Shown here: positions 14,932-16,297 of the stretch, in pieces | Layout of the letters: each line of letters opens with the position of its first letter | How positions within the stretch are numbered: position 1 is the stretch's first letter | Source: Pseudomonadota bacterium | GTDB taxonomy: Bacteria; Pseudomonadota; Gammaproteobacteria; Pseudomonadales; UBA5518 | Assembly (NCBI GenBank): GCA_022705125.1 | Contig: JAKJFB010000003.1 | Location: forward strand, 1-16,297 | Reading direction: 5' to 3' | DNA: 16,297 bases | Notes under the pieces: generated by a model | The model's input: the letters and a program-made list of their open reading frames with translations, nothing else | Told to the model about the DNA's origin: nothing | Database searches by the model: none | Position numbers and translations under genes: made by a program

Positions 14932-14967
14932 TGCCGTTCTCCTCATGTACCGTTGGGGAATCCGTGC

Positions 14968-14997
14968 TTGTTCACCGACACGGCTCCACTGTAGTCT
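14968..14997 (+). promoter_or_regulatory. Possible sigma-70-type promoter for the LysR gene
   Basis: TTGTTC (14968-14973) and TAGTCT (14992-14997) are separated by 18 bases in the divergent gap, 49 bases before the LysR start. The -10 match is weak. The gap is also where an autoregulating LysR protein would be expected to bind, but I see no convincing dyad. Confidence 0.25.
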
Positions 14998-15046
14998 GTG
15001 CTTTGGCGCACGAGAATAGATGTTTGAGCACATTCGAGGTGCAAAT

Positions 15047-15958
15047 ATGCAGAGCATCAATTGGGACGACCTGCGCTATTGCCTCGCGGTCGCAAAAGAG
15101 GGCTCGGTCACGGCCGCCGCGCGCAAGCTGGCGGTCAACCACACCACGGTGTCGCGGCGCATCAGCGCGCTGGAGCAGGAACTGAACGTCACCCTGTTCG
15201 ACCGCTCCACCACGGGCTGGCTGATCACGCCGGTCGGCGAGACCATCCTCGGATCGGCCGAGCACATGGCCGACGAGGTCAACAGCATCCGCCGCCTGGT
15301 GCAGGCGGACCGACAGGAGCTGAGCGGCAAGCTGCGCGTCACCTCGGTCGACATCTGCATCCAGCGCCTGCTGCTGCCGCCGCTGCGCGCCTTTGCGCGC
15401 CAGTATCCCGACATCGACATCGAGCTGATCGCCTCCACCGAGGTGATCGACCTCTCGGTGCACGACGCCGACATCGCGTTTCGTACCACGAACCAGCCGC
15501 CCGCGAACGTGGTCGGCAAGCACATCGCCGACTTCGCCTATGCCGTCTACGCCACACCCGAACTGCACGAGCAGTTCCGCGCGGACCCGCGCAAGGTCAG
15601 TGCGATCACCTGGAACGCGATGGCGTCGGCGAGCACCGCGCCGGCCTGGCTCGCGAAGTGCTTTCCCGGGATGCCCATGCGCTATCGCGTGAATTCGCTG
15701 ACCATCGCCTTCGACCTGGCGCGCCAGGGCATGGGCTTCACGCTGCTGCCCTGCGCCATCGGCGACATCGCGCCCGAACTGCGTCGCGTCCCCGTCGACT
15801 ACCGCGAGCCGCCGGTCGGCTTCTGGGTGCTGTCGCACATCGACCTGCGCACGACGGCGCGCATCCGCATCTTCCGCGACTTCATGCTGGAGGCGATCGC
15901 GCCTTACGTGCCGTTGATCGAGGGCGAACGCGAGAACGCCTGGCAGGCTAGCCGTTGA
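15047..15958 (+). CDS. LysR-family transcriptional regulator
   Basis: 303 residues, normal family length. The N-terminal winged helix-turn-helix (about 5-65) reads DLRYCLAVAKEGSVTAAA, then VNHTTVSRRISALEQEL and TLFDRSTTGWLITPVGE. The rest is the periplasmic-binding-protein-like effector domain, including LRVTSVD at its start, DADIAFRT, and GMGFTLLPCAIGD near the end. It should bind DNA as a dimer or tetramer and respond to an unknown small molecule. ATG at 15047 is chosen because GAGG (15036-15039) lies 7 bases upstream; an in-frame ATG at 15020 has a poorer site. It is divergent from the small secreted protein gene, a common arrangement for a LysR target. Its last 11 bases overlap the end of the next gene on the opposite strand. 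Confidence 0.92.
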   Translation: MQSINWDDLRYCLAVAKEGSVTAAARKLAVNHTTVSRRISALEQELNVTLFDRSTTGWLITPVGETILGSAEHMADEVNSIRRLVQADRQELSGKLRVTSVDICIQRLLLPPLRAFARQYPDIDIELIASTEVIDLSVHDADIAFRTTNQPPANVVGKHIADFAYAVYATPELHEQFRADPRKVSAITWNAMASASTAPAWLAKCFPGMPMRYRVNSLTIAFDLARQGMGFTLLPCAIGDIAPELRRVPVDYREPPVGFWVLSHIDLRTTARIRIFRDFMLEAIAPYVPLIEGERENAWQASR

Positions 15959-16297
15959 GCGTCGCCGCGGCGGTGAACAGCCCGCTGCGCGCCGCCTCGG
16001 TCACGACGCGCGCCGCCGGGTGGCTGATGCGACGCTCCACCGTGATCAGGAAGAAGCGCTCGCGCACCGCCTCGGTGGCGCCCACCGCCACCACGCCGTA
16101 TTGGCGCGCCACCTCGGCGGCAATTGCGCTCGGCATGGCGAACACCCCCGCGCCGGCCTGGCCGAAGGCCTTCATCAGCGCGCCGTCGTCGAACTCCCCG
16201 ACCAGGCGCGGGTGGATGTTCGCGGCGTGCAACCAGCGCAGCAGCGGCGCGCGCAACGCGCTGTCCTCGCCCGGGATCAGCAGCGGCGCGCGATCGA
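15948..16297 (-). CDS. NhaR-type LysR-family regulator, C-terminal part only
   Basis: The frame stays open to the end of the window, so the N-terminal helix-turn-helix lies outside; about 116 residues are visible. They belong to the effector domain: APLLIPGEDSALR, then LVGEFDDGALMKAFGQAGAG, MPSAIAAEV, RQYGVV and ERRISHPAARVVTEAARSGLF. I recognise this order from NhaR, the LysR protein that activates the nhaA sodium/proton antiporter gene in enterobacteria. Whether it controls an antiporter here cannot be seen. It ends with TAG at 15950-15948, overlapping the 3' end of the convergent LysR gene by 11 bases. Confidence 0.85.
   Translation of the reverse strand, partial: DRAPLLIPGEDSALRAPLLRWLHAANIHPRLVGEFDDGALMKAFGQAGAGVFAMPSAIAAEVARQYGVVAVGATEAVRERFFLITVERRISHPAARVVTEAARSGLFTAAATLNG

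Noticed and set aside
16111..16130. Similarity of CCTCGGCGGCAAT near the window end to the first bases of the window
   Set aside because: The match is about 20 bases and can be explained by common Ala/Glu/Ile codons in a GC-rich genome; nothing longer supports a duplication.
1..16297. CRISPR arrays, rRNA or tRNA genes, prophage or defence genes
   Set aside because: No regularly spaced direct repeats, RNA gene signatures or recognisable phage/defence domains on either strand.

Overview
The window is one stretch of a high-GC bacterial chromosome, most likely from a gammaproteobacterium. The evidence is a close YcfJ-type envelope protein, an NhaR-type regulator, a GabD-type dehydrogenase and GTRG-type REP palindromes; I cannot name a genus. 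The gene content is mostly ordinary metabolism and envelope biology. The exception is a block of two insertion sequences in the middle.

Layout. 1-184: edge sequence with a perfect 26-bp palindrome. 185-955 (+) and 1008-1817 (-): two unrelated short-chain dehydrogenases, convergent; the second resembles 3-alpha-hydroxysteroid dehydrogenase/carbonyl reductase. 1938-5087 (-): a very large class A penicillin-binding protein with a divergent glycosyltransferase domain and an inserted segment. 5195-5725 (-): a DUF2799 lipoprotein. 5907-6449 (+): a YcfJ-like glycine-zipper protein. 6462-6561: a cluster of REP-like hairpins. 6692-8155 (+): succinate-semialdehyde dehydrogenase. 8378-10162 (+): a three-domain aminopeptidase P. 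10173-11777: an IS1182-family element. 11789-13167: an IS110-family element, probably IS1111 group. 13177-14484 (-): an orphan plant/cyanobacterial-type GlgC. 14596-14931 (-): a small secreted protein, divergent from a LysR regulator at 15047-15958 (+). 15948-16297 (-): the C-terminal part of an NhaR-like LysR regulator, cut by the window end.

The most interesting part is 10157-13182. The aminopeptidase and glgC genes converge, and both end in CTG-TAG. These stops lie in the arms of an inverted repeat (CTGTAGGT / ACCTACAG) that appears to be a former REP palindrome. The IS1182 element sits in the centre of its inner hairpin (CGGCAT ... ATGCCG). The IS110 element sits in its second half. The non-coding tail of the IS110 element carries an 8-nt match to one junction and a 10-nt complement to the other. 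That is the signature expected of a bridge RNA/seekRNA guiding insertion into this REP. The guide assignment is my inference from base matching and has not been tested.
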